A DNA stretch of 64,000 nt, taken from positions 1 to 64,000 of the forward strand of contig NZ_KZ679089.1 in the NCBI RefSeq assembly GCF_003024235.1, in the 5' to 3' direction. Numbering within the stretch: the stretch's first letter is position 1; the number at the start of each line of letters is the position of its first letter. Under the pieces are notes generated by a model. It was not told the origin of the DNA. It saw nothing but the letters and a program-made list of their open reading frames with translations, and did not search any database. The translations under genes were made by a program, and so were the position numbers. The stretch is from Arenimonas caeni (GTDB taxonomy: Bacteria; Pseudomonadota; Gammaproteobacteria; Xanthomonadales; Xanthomonadaceae). Below are positions 57,005 to 64,000 of the stretch, one piece after another.

Positions 57005-57634
57005 ATGGCCGGAGCCGACCCGACGACACGCGAACACTGGCAGGACGTTTACCGCCGCAAGCCTGCGGACGGCGTCAGCTGGTATGCCCCGCACCTGGAC
57101 ACCTCGCTCGCCCTGCTCGCGCGCGCCGGCCTGGGCCCGGCCTCGCGCGTGATCGACGTCGGCGGCGGCGCCTCGACCCTGGTCGACGACCTGCTCGCCC
57201 GGGGCGTCGCCTCGGTGACCGTGCTCGACCTGTCGGACGCCGCGCTCGCGGTGGCCCGCCAGCGCCTGGGCGAAGTCGCCGCGCGCGTGCACTGGCTGGC
57301 GGACGACGTACGCAGCGCACCGCTGGGCGAGGGCGCCTTCGACCTGTGGCACGACCGCGCGGTGCTGCATTTCCTCACCGACCCGGCCGACGCCGACGTG
57401 TACGTTCGCCAGGCGCGCCGCGCGCTGGCCCCCGGCGGCCGTCTGGTGATCGGGGGTTTTGCGCCCGACGGCCCGGAGCGCTGCAGCGGACTGGAAGTTG
57501 CCCGGCGCTCGTCGGAAGACATCGCAGCGCTGTTTGGCGACGGCTTCGAACTGCTCGACAGCCGGCGCGAAATACACCACACGCCCGGCGGTAGCGACCA
57601 AGCCTTCGCCTGGACGGTGTTGGCGCGACAATAA
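57005..57634 (+). CDS. Class I SAM-dependent methyltransferase
   Basis: 209 aa. N-terminal REHWQDVYRRKPADGVSWYAP, then the SAM-binding glycine motif VIDVGGGASTLVDDLL, VTVLDLSDAAL (acidic ribose-binding end of strand 2), DDVRSAPLGEGAFDLWHDRAVLHFL and a C-terminal REIHHTPGGSDQAFAWTVL. It resembles the small thiopurine or trans-aconitate-like group of bacterial methyltransferases, substrate unknown. The ATG at 57005 is used; the frame upstream overlaps the divergent CDF gene. Confidence 0.87.
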   Translation: MAGADPTTREHWQDVYRRKPADGVSWYAPHLDTSLALLARAGLGPASRVIDVGGGASTLVDDLLARGVASVTVLDLSDAALAVARQRLGEVAARVHWLADDVRSAPLGEGAFDLWHDRAVLHFLTDPADADVYVRQARRALAPGGRLVIGGFAPDGPERCSGLEVARRSSEDIAALFGDGFELLDSRREIHHTPGGSDQAFAWTVLARQ

Positions 57635-57638
57635 GAAA

Positions 57639-57685
57639 GGGGGTCAGGTTCACTTCCGGCCCCGCCGGAAGTGAACCTGACCCCC
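57639..57685. repeat. 3'-end palindrome, family C
   Basis: Perfect 22-bp arms (GGGGGTCAGGTTCACTTCCG plus GC, and complement) with loop CCC, extended by A/T shoulders. Both neighbours stop against it: TAAGAAAGGGGG on the left, TGAAAGAAGGGGG on the minus strand at the right. The T-rich shoulders could give termination both ways. Confidence 0.88.
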
Positions 57686-57690
57686 TTCTT

Positions 57691-58026
57691 TCACCAGTTG
57701 AAGGTGAAGCCGACCACGTCCGGCTGCGGTTTGGCGCTGGAGAAGCGCACGGTGCACTCCACCACCTGCTTCACCTCAGAGGTCAGCCCGGGCTCGATGG
57801 TGATGGGCGCGGTGAGGAAGTTCTCGCCGTTGGGCGCGTCGCGCATGCTGGCCGCGAGCGCCTGCAGGTCCATTTCGTAGAGTTTGCCTTCGAGCCGGGA
57901 TTCGGTCGCTGCCTTGCAGGCCTGGGCCGCAAGGTCGCCGCGGCTTTCGCCGCCAGTCCCGGCCTCATCCCCGCCACAAGCCGCGAGGACCAGGGCCGCC
58001 GGGGCCACTACCAGCCAATTGCGCAT
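57691..58026 (-). CDS. Small putative lipoprotein
   Basis: 111 aa. MRNWLVVAPAALVLAACGG ends in a lipobox (LAAC, Cys at 17). The mature part has two further cysteines (AAQACKAA, VVECTVRF) that may form a disulphide, and a conserved-looking end (PQPDVVGFTFNW). No family recognised. The frame extends upstream to 58101, but the ATG at 58026 fits the signal peptide. It is transcribed towards the methyltransferase. Confidence 0.65.
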   Translation of the reverse strand: MRNWLVVAPAALVLAACGGDEAGTGGESRGDLAAQACKAATESRLEGKLYEMDLQALAASMRDAPNGENFLTAPITIEPGLTSEVKQVVECTVRFSSAKPQPDVVGFTFNW

Positions 58027-58160
58027 GTCTGCCTCCTGGGTGCTACCACGCCCTTGCCTTGGGGGGATGACCCGGTTGGGCGGGTTTGGTCGCCGGCCCA
58101 ACTTAGCGCAATTACTCTAGAGCCGCCATCAGGCGCTGTCCGGGGTTAGTGACGGGGTTC

Positions 58161-59090
58161 TCAGTACCGCGGCACCTTCGGGTCGATCTGCACCGACCAG
58201 GCGTCGATGCCGCCCTCGACGTTGTACAGGTCGTGGAAGCCGAGCTGCCGGAAGTACTCGGCGGCCTGCCGGCTGGAGTTGCCGTGGTGGCAGAGGAAGG
58301 CCAGCGGGACGTCCTTGGGCAGGGACTCGAGCCGCTCGCGGCTGTCCTCGTCGAGCACCTCGTGCGGGTGCGGGAAGGGGGCGATGGCGCGGGCGTGGGC
58401 CGGGCGCACGTCGATCACGTCGATGGTGCCGGCGATGAGGTGGTCGTGCAGCTGCTGCACGGTCATCGACTTCACCGCCGGCGGCGCGTTCGGGTTGTGG
58501 ATGGCCAGGCCGGCGCCGCGGGCGTCCTCGACCCAGTCGATGCGCAGGCCGCGGGCGCGCGGCACGCTGGCCAGGTCCAGGTGCAGGCGCAGGCCGGCGG
58601 ATTCGGCCACCACCTCGTGCCCGGAGGCCGGCTTGAGCTCGAAGCGGGCGTTGAAGCGCGGGTCCACCGACAGGTGCAGCACCACGCCGTCGTCGGCGTT
58701 TTCCAGCGCGCGGCCGATGGCCTCGGCGGCGGCGGGCGTGACCTCGATCGCCGGCGGCGTGCGGTCGGGCTCGGGCAGGCCGAGCACCTGGTGCAGTTCG
58801 CCGCTGTTGAGCATCTGCTCGATGATGTCGCTGCCGCCGAGCAACTCGCCGCCGACGTACAGCTGCGGAATGGTCGGCCACTGGCCGTAGACCTTGATGC
58901 CCTCGCGGATCTCCGGGTCGGCCAGCACGTCGACGTGGCCGAAGGCCGGCACGAGGCCCTTGAGGATGCCGGCGGCCTTGGCCGAGAAGCCGCACTGCGG
59001 CGCATCCGGGTTGCCCTTCATGAACAGCACGACATGGTGGGCGCCGAGGATCTGCTCGATGCGCGCGCGGGTATCAGGCGAAAGGGACAT
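58161..59090 (-). CDS. Grx4 monothiol glutaredoxin - degenerate A-type carrier - rhodanese fusion
   Basis: 309 aa in three parts. Residues 1-103 are a monothiol glutaredoxin with CGFS (C33) and WPTIPQLYVGGELLGGSD, which binds a glutathione-coordinated [2Fe-2S] cluster. Residues 112-202 resemble an A-type Fe-S carrier (IscA/ErpA-like VVAESAGLRLHLDLASVPRA, DWVEDARGAGLAIHNPNAP) but have none of its three cysteines, as in the N-terminal domain of NfuA. Residues 207-309 are a rhodanese with active-site loop CHHGNSSR. A role in Fe-S delivery combined with sulfur chemistry is inferred. Confidence 0.9.
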   Translation of the reverse strand: MSLSPDTRARIEQILGAHHVVLFMKGNPDAPQCGFSAKAAGILKGLVPAFGHVDVLADPEIREGIKVYGQWPTIPQLYVGGELLGGSDIIEQMLNSGELHQVLGLPEPDRTPPAIEVTPAAAEAIGRALENADDGVVLHLSVDPRFNARFELKPASGHEVVAESAGLRLHLDLASVPRARGLRIDWVEDARGAGLAIHNPNAPPAVKSMTVQQLHDHLIAGTIDVIDVRPAHARAIAPFPHPHEVLDEDSRERLESLPKDVPLAFLCHHGNSSRQAAEYFRQLGFHDLYNVEGGIDAWSVQIDPKVPRY

Positions 59091-59169
59091 GGCTGGCTCC
59101 GTTGGAATGCCGCCATTCTACCCCCACCCCCGCCACCCTCCCTGACCCACGTCAGGCCCGGGGAGGCCC

Positions 59170-59255
59170 GGGGACAGGTGCATTTTAAGAAAGGGGCCAG
59201 GTTCACTTGGTTGCCGAAGTCAACCTGGCCCCTTTCTTAAAATGCACCTGTCCCC
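59170..59255. repeat. Nested 3'-end palindrome: family C element inside family A
   Basis: Arms of 39 bp (one mismatch) with an 8-nt loop, the longest hairpin in the window. The outer 20 bp are family A (GGGGACAGGTGCATTTTAAG); inside lies family C (AAAGGGGCCAGGTTCACTT). The right edge touches the TAA of the SGNH hydrolase gene on the minus strand. Confidence 0.88.
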
Positions 59256-59891
59256 TTAACGGAGCAGGGATTCGGCGACGGGCAGGGCCAGGGCGGTCCA
59301 GTCGGCGTAGGCCCGGGCCGAGGGGTGCAGGCCGTCGCCGGCGATCCGCTCGGGTTGGTTGCCCGGGGAGCGGCTGGCCGGCGTGATGTCGACGAAGGCG
59401 ACGCCGCGGGCGGCGCATTCGGCCCCTGCTGCTGCGTTGAAAGCGTCGAGTTCGGCGGCGATGCGCGCCAGGTCGCGGCCGCTGTCGCGGGCGAAGGGGG
59501 TCACGCCCCAGTCCGGGATCGACAGCACCAGCACCCGGCCCGGGCGGTCGCCGGCCAGGGCAATCGCCCGCCCGAGCAGGGCGGCGAACTCGCGGCGGTA
59601 CTCGTCCACGCCGCGGCCGCGGTACTGGTTGTTCACGCCGATCAGCAGCGACACGAAGCCCCACCGGCCCAGCGGTTCGGCCGCATCCATCGCCGCCGAA
59701 AGCTCGTCCGTGGTCCAGCCGGTAGTGGCGATGCAGCGCGGCGCCGCCAGCGGCACGCCGCGGGCGCGCAGCCCCGCCGCGAGCTGGGCCGGCCAGCGCC
59801 CGTCCTCTTCCACGGCCTCGCCGATGGTGTAGGAATCGCCCAGCGCCAGGTAACGGATCGGCGCATCGTCCCGGCCGGCTGCGAACGTCAT
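59256..59891 (-). CDS. SGNH/GDSL-family hydrolase
   Basis: 211 aa, no signal peptide. Block I YLALGDSYTIGE holds the nucleophilic Ser, block III LLIGVNNQYRG the Gly-x-Asn, and block V DGLHPSARAY the Asp-His pair. This is a complete SGNH esterase/lipase active site. Substrate unknown; acyl esters are most likely. It lies 13 bases after alaA on the same strand, probably cotranscribed. Its TAA joins the nested palindrome. Confidence 0.88.
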   Translation of the reverse strand: MTFAAGRDDAPIRYLALGDSYTIGEAVEEDGRWPAQLAAGLRARGVPLAAPRCIATTGWTTDELSAAMDAAEPLGRWGFVSLLIGVNNQYRGRGVDEYRREFAALLGRAIALAGDRPGRVLVLSIPDWGVTPFARDSGRDLARIAAELDAFNAAAGAECAARGVAFVDITPASRSPGNQPERIAGDGLHPSARAYADWTALALPVAESLLR

Positions 59892-59904
59892 CGCCGCGGG
59901 CTCC

Positions 59905-61149
59905 TCAGGCCACCTGCCGGCGCGCCGCCGCTTCGGCGCGGTGCGACAGCACGCGGTCGATGCGGGTGAACACCTCGCGCACCAGCCCCGCCTCCGGCAG
60001 CAGCGTGATCCGGAAGTGCCGCGAGCCCGGCACGTTGAAGCCGCTGCCCGGCACCACCAGCACGTCCTCGGTTTCCAGCAGTTCGAGCGCGAATGCCTGG
60101 TCGTCGAAGCCTTCGGCCGCCTGGCCCATCACCTCGGGGAAGGCATAGAGCGCGCCCTGCGGCGCCACCAGCGACAGGTGTTCGCTGGCCGCGCAGCCGG
60201 CGATCACCGCCTGGCGCGAGGCATGCAGGCGACCGCCCGGCGCGGTCAGTTCGCGGATGGTCTCCGGCCCCTGCAGCGCGGCCGGCACCGCGAACTGGCC
60301 CGGCACGTTCGCGCACAGGCGCATCGCGCCCAGCAGGTCCATCGCATGGTGCAGGTCGCCCACCCGCAGCGGATCGCCCGACAGCACCGCCCAGCCCACG
60401 CGCCAGCCGCAGGCGCGCCAGACCTTCGACAGGCCGCCGAAGCTCAGGCAGGGCACGTCGCCGGCCAGCGGCGCCAGCGGCGTGAATTCGGCGCCGTCGT
60501 AGAGGATGCCGTCGTAGATCTCGTCGGCCATCAGCAGCAGGCCGTGGCGCGCGGCGATGTCCACCAGCCGGTGCAGCAGTTCCGGCGGGTAGTTGGCGCC
60601 GGTGGGGTTGTTGGGGTTGATCACCACCAGCGCGCGCGTGCGCGGCGTCACCAGCCGCTCGATCTCGTCCGGGTCGGGCAGGAAGCCGTTTTCCGGCGCG
60701 CAGCGGTAGTACACCGGCCGCCCCTGGTTGAGGATGGTGGCGGCGCTCCAGAGCGGGTAGTCGGGCGAGGGCAGCAGCACCTCCTCGCCGGGGTTGAGCA
60801 GGGCGCGCAGCGAGATGTCGATCAGCTCGCTCACGCCGTTGCCGATGAACACGCGCTCGGCGCAGGCGTTGGGCGTGCCGCGCTCGCGGTGCACGGCGGC
60901 CACGGCCTCGCGCGCCAGCGGCAGGCCCTGCTGGTGCGTGTACGGGTCGGAGGCGTGCACGTGGCCGGTGAGCGCGGCCTGCAGGTGGTCGGGGGCGCGG
61001 AAACCGAAGGCACCCGGGTTGCCGATGTTCAGGCGGACCAGCTGCCGGCCCTGGCCCTCGAGTTCGCGGGCGCGGCGGGAAAGTTCGCCGCGGATGTCGT
61101 AGCGGACCTCGCGCAGGCTTTCGCGGGTCGGCAGCGGGCTGTGGGGCAT
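59905..61149 (-). CDS. alaA: Alanine aminotransferase AlaA-like
   Basis: PLP-dependent class I/II aminotransferase, 414 aa. The N-terminal YDIRGELSRRARELEGQGRQLVRLNIGNPGAFGF matches E. coli AlaA closely in pattern. Further: PSPDYPLWSAA, VVINPNNPTGANYP, LLMADEIYDGILYDG and the PLP lysine in SFGGLSKVWRACGWRVGW; the C-terminal arginine is in SRHFRITLLP. It is expected to interconvert pyruvate plus glutamate with alanine plus 2-oxoglutarate. The ATG at 61149 is chosen over one ten codons upstream. Confidence 0.9.
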   Translation of the reverse strand: MPHSPLPTRESLREVRYDIRGELSRRARELEGQGRQLVRLNIGNPGAFGFRAPDHLQAALTGHVHASDPYTHQQGLPLAREAVAAVHRERGTPNACAERVFIGNGVSELIDISLRALLNPGEEVLLPSPDYPLWSAATILNQGRPVYYRCAPENGFLPDPDEIERLVTPRTRALVVINPNNPTGANYPPELLHRLVDIAARHGLLLMADEIYDGILYDGAEFTPLAPLAGDVPCLSFGGLSKVWRACGWRVGWAVLSGDPLRVGDLHHAMDLLGAMRLCANVPGQFAVPAALQGPETIRELTAPGGRLHASRQAVIAGCAASEHLSLVAPQGALYAFPEVMGQAAEGFDDQAFALELLETEDVLVVPGSGFNVPGSRHFRITLLPEAGLVREVFTRIDRVLSHRAEAAARRQVA

Positions 61150-61207
61150 GGAACGTCGCGCTCGGGGGGAGAGAATCACCCGAGGTTAACGGAATCTTGA
61201 CGCGCTT

Positions 61208-61594
61208 TCAGCCCGGATTCCGGCCCCGCCACAGCGCCAGAGCGGCGGCCGCCGCGAAGCCCAGCTCCCAGGCCAGGGCGCAGGTGAAGAAGGGGATGTA
61301 CTCGCCGGTCTGGGCGATGCCCAGCAGGCGCACCGCCGCGATGCCGCCATTGGCCAGCAGCACCAGCCACAGCCCCGGCCGCCGCCAGCCCGGGCACCAG
61401 GCGCAGGCCAGCAGGAAGGCGCCCAGGCCCAGCTCCAGGCCGCCATAGAAGGCCTGCAGTTCGACCACGCCGGCCGGCGTGCCGCTGATGCCGACGCCGC
61501 CGAGCACGCCGGCCGGGTCGGCCGCGATGGCGGCGCCGAAGCCCAGGAAACCCAGGCCGGCGAGGGCAAGTACGGTGGCGGCGAATCGTCCCAT
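61208..61594 (-). CDS. DUF4345-like four-helix membrane protein
   Basis: 128 aa, four hydrophobic helices. The first is followed by AADPAGVLGGVGISGTPAGVVELQAFYGGLELGLGAFLL, and the pattern E-x-x-x-Y-G-G-x-x is the DUF4345 hallmark as I recall it. No function known. The ATG at 61594 is used, with the frame to 61657 overlapping the divergent rsgA start. Confidence 0.7.
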   Translation of the reverse strand: MGRFAATVLALAGLGFLGFGAAIAADPAGVLGGVGISGTPAGVVELQAFYGGLELGLGAFLLACAWCPGWRRPGLWLVLLANGGIAAVRLLGIAQTGEYIPFFTCALAWELGFAAAAALALWRGRNPG

Positions 61595-61656
61595 GGCCGC
61601 CAGACTGGCCCGGGCGCGGTGAGCGCGGCGTGTTCGCCGTCGTATGATCGCGGCCA

Positions 61657-62733
61657 ATGCATCCTGCCATCGACGACCTCGAGCCCCTGCGCGCCCTCGG
61701 CTGGCCCGACGACCCCACCGCGCGCGAGGCCCTGGCCGCGGCCGCCGGCGTCCGCCTGGCGCGCGTGGCCAGCCAGCACCGCACCGCCTACGACGTGGCC
61801 CTCGGCCCCGAGGAGCTGCGGCGCGTGCAGCCGCCGATGCCCTGGACCCGCCCGCGCTTCCCGCCCGACCAGCGCGCCGCCGTCGGCGACTGGGTCACGC
61901 TCGACGCCACCGGCAAGACCATCGTCGACCTGCTGCCCCGGCGCTCGGTGCTCAAGCGCGGCGCCGCCGGCGAACACCACCGCCAGCAGCTGATCGCCGC
62001 GAACGTGGATCACGTGCTGGTGGTCGTGGGCCTGGACCAGGACTTCAACCCGCGCCGCATCGAGCGCTACCTGGTGCTGATCCGCGCCTCCGGCGCCTCG
62101 CCGGTGCTGGTGCTCACCAAGGCCGACCAGTGCGAGATCGTCGACGACTGCGTCGACCTGCTCGCCGAGGTCGCCGAGTCCGGCGTGCCGATCCATCCGG
62201 TCAACGCCAAGGACCCGGCCTCGGCCGCCGTGCTCCACCCCTACCTGGGCCCCGGCCGCACGGTGGTGCTGGTGGGCAGTTCGGGCGCAGGCAAGTCCAC
62301 GCTCACCAACACGCTGCTGGGCCGGCAGAAGATGAAAACCAACGCCGTGCGCGCCAACGACTCGCGCGGCCGCCACACCACCACCGCGCGCGTGCTCATG
62401 CCGCTGCCCCAGGGCGGCTGCCTGATCGACACGCCCGGCATGCGCGAGGTCAAGCTCAGCGGCGACGAAGACGTGGTCGAGAGCTTCGACGACATCGAGC
62501 GCCTGGCCGCCGACTGCCGCTTCCGCGACTGCGCGCACCTGGGCGAGCCCGGCTGCGCGGTGCGCGCGGCCATCGAGGAAGGCGAGCTCGACGAGGCGCG
62601 TTTCGCCAATTTCGCCAAGCTGCGCGACGAACTCGAAGCCGCCGCCACCTCCCAGGCCGAGCGCAAGGCCGAGGCCCGCGTGCTCGAAAAGACCCCGGGC
62701 AAGCGCATCAAGGACAAGTACGGGCGCCGCTGA
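61657..62733 (+). CDS. rsgA: Ribosome small subunit-dependent GTPase A
   Basis: Late 30S assembly GTPase, 358 aa. An OB-fold region comes first, then a circularly permuted GTPase with motif order G4 (LVLTKAD), G1 (GSSGAGKST), G2 (SRGRHTTT) and G3 (DTPGMRE), and a C-terminal zinc finger with C-x5-C-x-H-x5-C (CRFRDCAHLGEPGC). The order and the zinc knuckle are diagnostic. Its stop overlaps the next ATG by one base (TGATG). Confidence 0.96.
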   Translation: MHPAIDDLEPLRALGWPDDPTAREALAAAAGVRLARVASQHRTAYDVALGPEELRRVQPPMPWTRPRFPPDQRAAVGDWVTLDATGKTIVDLLPRRSVLKRGAAGEHHRQQLIAANVDHVLVVVGLDQDFNPRRIERYLVLIRASGASPVLVLTKADQCEIVDDCVDLLAEVAESGVPIHPVNAKDPASAAVLHPYLGPGRTVVLVGSSGAGKSTLTNTLLGRQKMKTNAVRANDSRGRHTTTARVLMPLPQGGCLIDTPGMREVKLSGDEDVVESFDDIERLAADCRFRDCAHLGEPGCAVRAAIEEGELDEARFANFAKLRDELEAAATSQAERKAEARVLEKTPGKRIKDKYGRR

Positions 62734-63995
62734 TGGATGCCGACGCGCGCTCGCTGGCCCACCACGCCGCGCTCGACGCGAAGCTGGTGGCCGCCGCGCG
62801 TGGCATCCGCCTGCTCGAGGCGGTGAGCTGGCCCGAGCGCGAACAGGCCATGTTCCTCGGCGCCTGGCGCGTGGGCCGCATCCACCTGCCCGACCATGAG
62901 TATCCGCGCGGCGACCATGTCGAACGGCGGCGCGAACTGCAGGCGGTGTTCGACCAGGCCGACCCCGACGATCCGCTCGGCCGCTACCTGCGCACCACCG
63001 CCGAGAGCTGGATCACCACCACCCACCTGCTCGACGCGCTCGGCACGCCGGCGGTCACCGAACATTCCGCGCGCCTGTTCGGCCGGCCCGTGGAGGTGCT
63101 GCCCGGCGGCGGCCCGACCAGCCTGGAGGCCGCCCGGCACTTCATCGGCCTGGCCGATGCCATGGACCAGGAGCTGCGCGAGGTCGAGCCCGAGTACGTT
63201 TTGCCGGCCGAAACCGTGCAGGCCGAACTGCAGGCCGCCGTGTCGGCGTTCTTCACCGACCACGTGGTGCGGGTGGAGCTCGACGACAGCCTGATCGCCA
63301 AGGCCGCCGCCAGCGCCACCCGCATCCGCCTGCGCACGAACACCGGCTTTTCCGAGTACGACCGCAACCAGCTGCTGGTGCACGAGGCCTTCGTGCATTC
63401 GCTCACCGGCATCAACGGCCGGGAACAGCCGCACCTCAAGTCGATGGCGCGCGGTTCGCCGCGCACCACCGCCACCCAGGAGGGCCTGGCCACCTTCGCC
63501 GAGCTCATTTCCGGCGCGATGGACATCGAGCGCATGAAGCGCATCAGCCTGCGCATCGTCGCCATCGAGATGGCGATCCAGGGCGCGGGCTTCGTGGACG
63601 TGTTCAGGCATTTCCTCGAGGCCGGCCAGGGCCCGGTGGACAGCTTCACATCCACCCAGCGCGTCTTCCGCGGCGTGCCGCTCGAGGGCGGCGCCGCGTT
63701 CACCAAGGACGCGGTCTACCTGCGCGGCCTGCTCGGCGTGCACACCTTCTTCCGCTGGTGCCTGCGCCACCACCAGCTGGGCCGCGCCCGGCAGCTGTTC
63801 GCCGGCAAGCTCGCGCTCGAGGACGTGTTCTCGCTCGAGCCGGCGTACGCGTCCGGTGCGGTCGCGCCAGCGCGTTACCTTCCGCCGTGGATGCAGCGCG
63901 CCAACGGACTGGCCGGGAACCTGGCGTTCTCGCTGTTCGCCAACAAGATCCGGCTCGACCGGGTCGAGGCCGACGACCTGGTGCTGGGTCTCTAG
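62733..63995 (+). CDS. DUF1704 QEGLA-motif protein (MATCAP-like putative metallopeptidase)
   Basis: 420 aa, complete in the window. The motif TQEGLATFAEL gives the family its name (flavohemoglobin expression-modulating QEGLA protein). A metal-site candidate LLVHEAFVHSLTGING has HExxxH about 40 residues earlier, the arrangement seen in the eukaryotic KIAA0895/MATCAP tubulin carboxypeptidases. No signal peptide. Coupled to rsgA by one base. Peptidase activity is inferred from the motif only. Confidence 0.85.
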   Translation: MDADARSLAHHAALDAKLVAAARGIRLLEAVSWPEREQAMFLGAWRVGRIHLPDHEYPRGDHVERRRELQAVFDQADPDDPLGRYLRTTAESWITTTHLLDALGTPAVTEHSARLFGRPVEVLPGGGPTSLEAARHFIGLADAMDQELREVEPEYVLPAETVQAELQAAVSAFFTDHVVRVELDDSLIAKAAASATRIRLRTNTGFSEYDRNQLLVHEAFVHSLTGINGREQPHLKSMARGSPRTTATQEGLATFAELISGAMDIERMKRISLRIVAIEMAIQGAGFVDVFRHFLEAGQGPVDSFTSTQRVFRGVPLEGGAAFTKDAVYLRGLLGVHTFFRWCLRHHQLGRARQLFAGKLALEDVFSLEPAYASGAVAPARYLPPWMQRANGLAGNLAFSLFANKIRLDRVEADDLVLGL

Positions 63996-64000
63996 CCGCG

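Overview
The window is GC-rich (around 70% by eye, with strong G/C third positions), densely packed chromosomal DNA from a gammaproteobacterium, most likely of the Xanthomonadales (Lysobacter/Luteimonas/Arenimonas-like). The grounds are the gene content (an aa3 oxidase cluster in the pseudomonad/xanthomonad order, a 1051-residue PutA, a plant-type glutamate-cysteine ligase, many secreted peptidases and amidohydrolases, GspB/ExeA, GTAG-type REP elements). This is inference from reading; no database search was run. I see no prophage, insertion sequence, CRISPR array, tRNA or rRNA, and no gap over 300 bases without a gene.

Layout. 1-2.0 kb: GspB (cut by the left edge) and the ExeA/GspA ATPase. 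2.2-6.0 kb: a secreted Cys-rich protein and PutA (proline to glutamate). 6.2-14.7 kb: cytochrome c oxidase biogenesis, in order DUF2244, coxB, coxA, a 43-residue assembly ORF, ctaG, coxC, then (opposite strand) a DUF2909 protein, SURF1, a CxxxC membrane-anchored protein, ctaA and ctaB. 14.7-19.5 kb: an S9 peptidase and rpsU-yqeY-dnaG, the macromolecular synthesis operon, here not followed by rpoD. 19.6-29.1 kb: tsaD, folB, folK, a membrane protein, a pteridine-reductase-like SDR, a MidA-type methyltransferase, VanZ, cca, an NDUFA9-like reductase and lytic transglycosylase. 29.2-35.5 kb: TSUP transporter, a large TonB-dependent receptor, an XRE-DUF805 fusion and an M28 peptidase. 35.5-41.3 kb: EEP hydrolase, DsbA-type lipoprotein, cytochrome c4, EngB, and a two-gene peptide ABC fragment. 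41.3-47.9 kb: gshA, a YecA-like SEC-C protein, PEP carboxylase and three small proteins. 47.9-55.0 kb: a TolB-like propeller/amidohydrolase, a diguanylate cyclase and a tandem amidohydrolase pair. 55.1-64.0 kb: AMP nucleosidase, CDF transporter, methyltransferase, lipoprotein, a glutaredoxin-ATC-rhodanese fusion, SGNH hydrolase, AlaA, DUF4345, RsgA and a DUF1704 (MATCAP-like) protein.

The most striking feature is not a gene. At least fourteen gene-end gaps carry long, near-perfect palindromes from a few recurring sequence families (outer motifs GGGGACGGGTGCA, GGGGTCGGAGGTAA, GGGGTCAGGTTCACTT, GTAGGAGCGCCTTCAGGCGC). They lie only at the 3' ends of genes, usually touching a stop codon, and I found none in the thirteen divergent gaps. 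Outer stems are conserved, while inner stems differ from copy to copy yet remain self-complementary. One half-copy is translated as part of a CDF transporter, one palindrome of one family is nested inside another, and the REP tetranucleotide GTAG supplies the stop codon of three neighbouring genes. No REP-associated transposase is encoded in the window.
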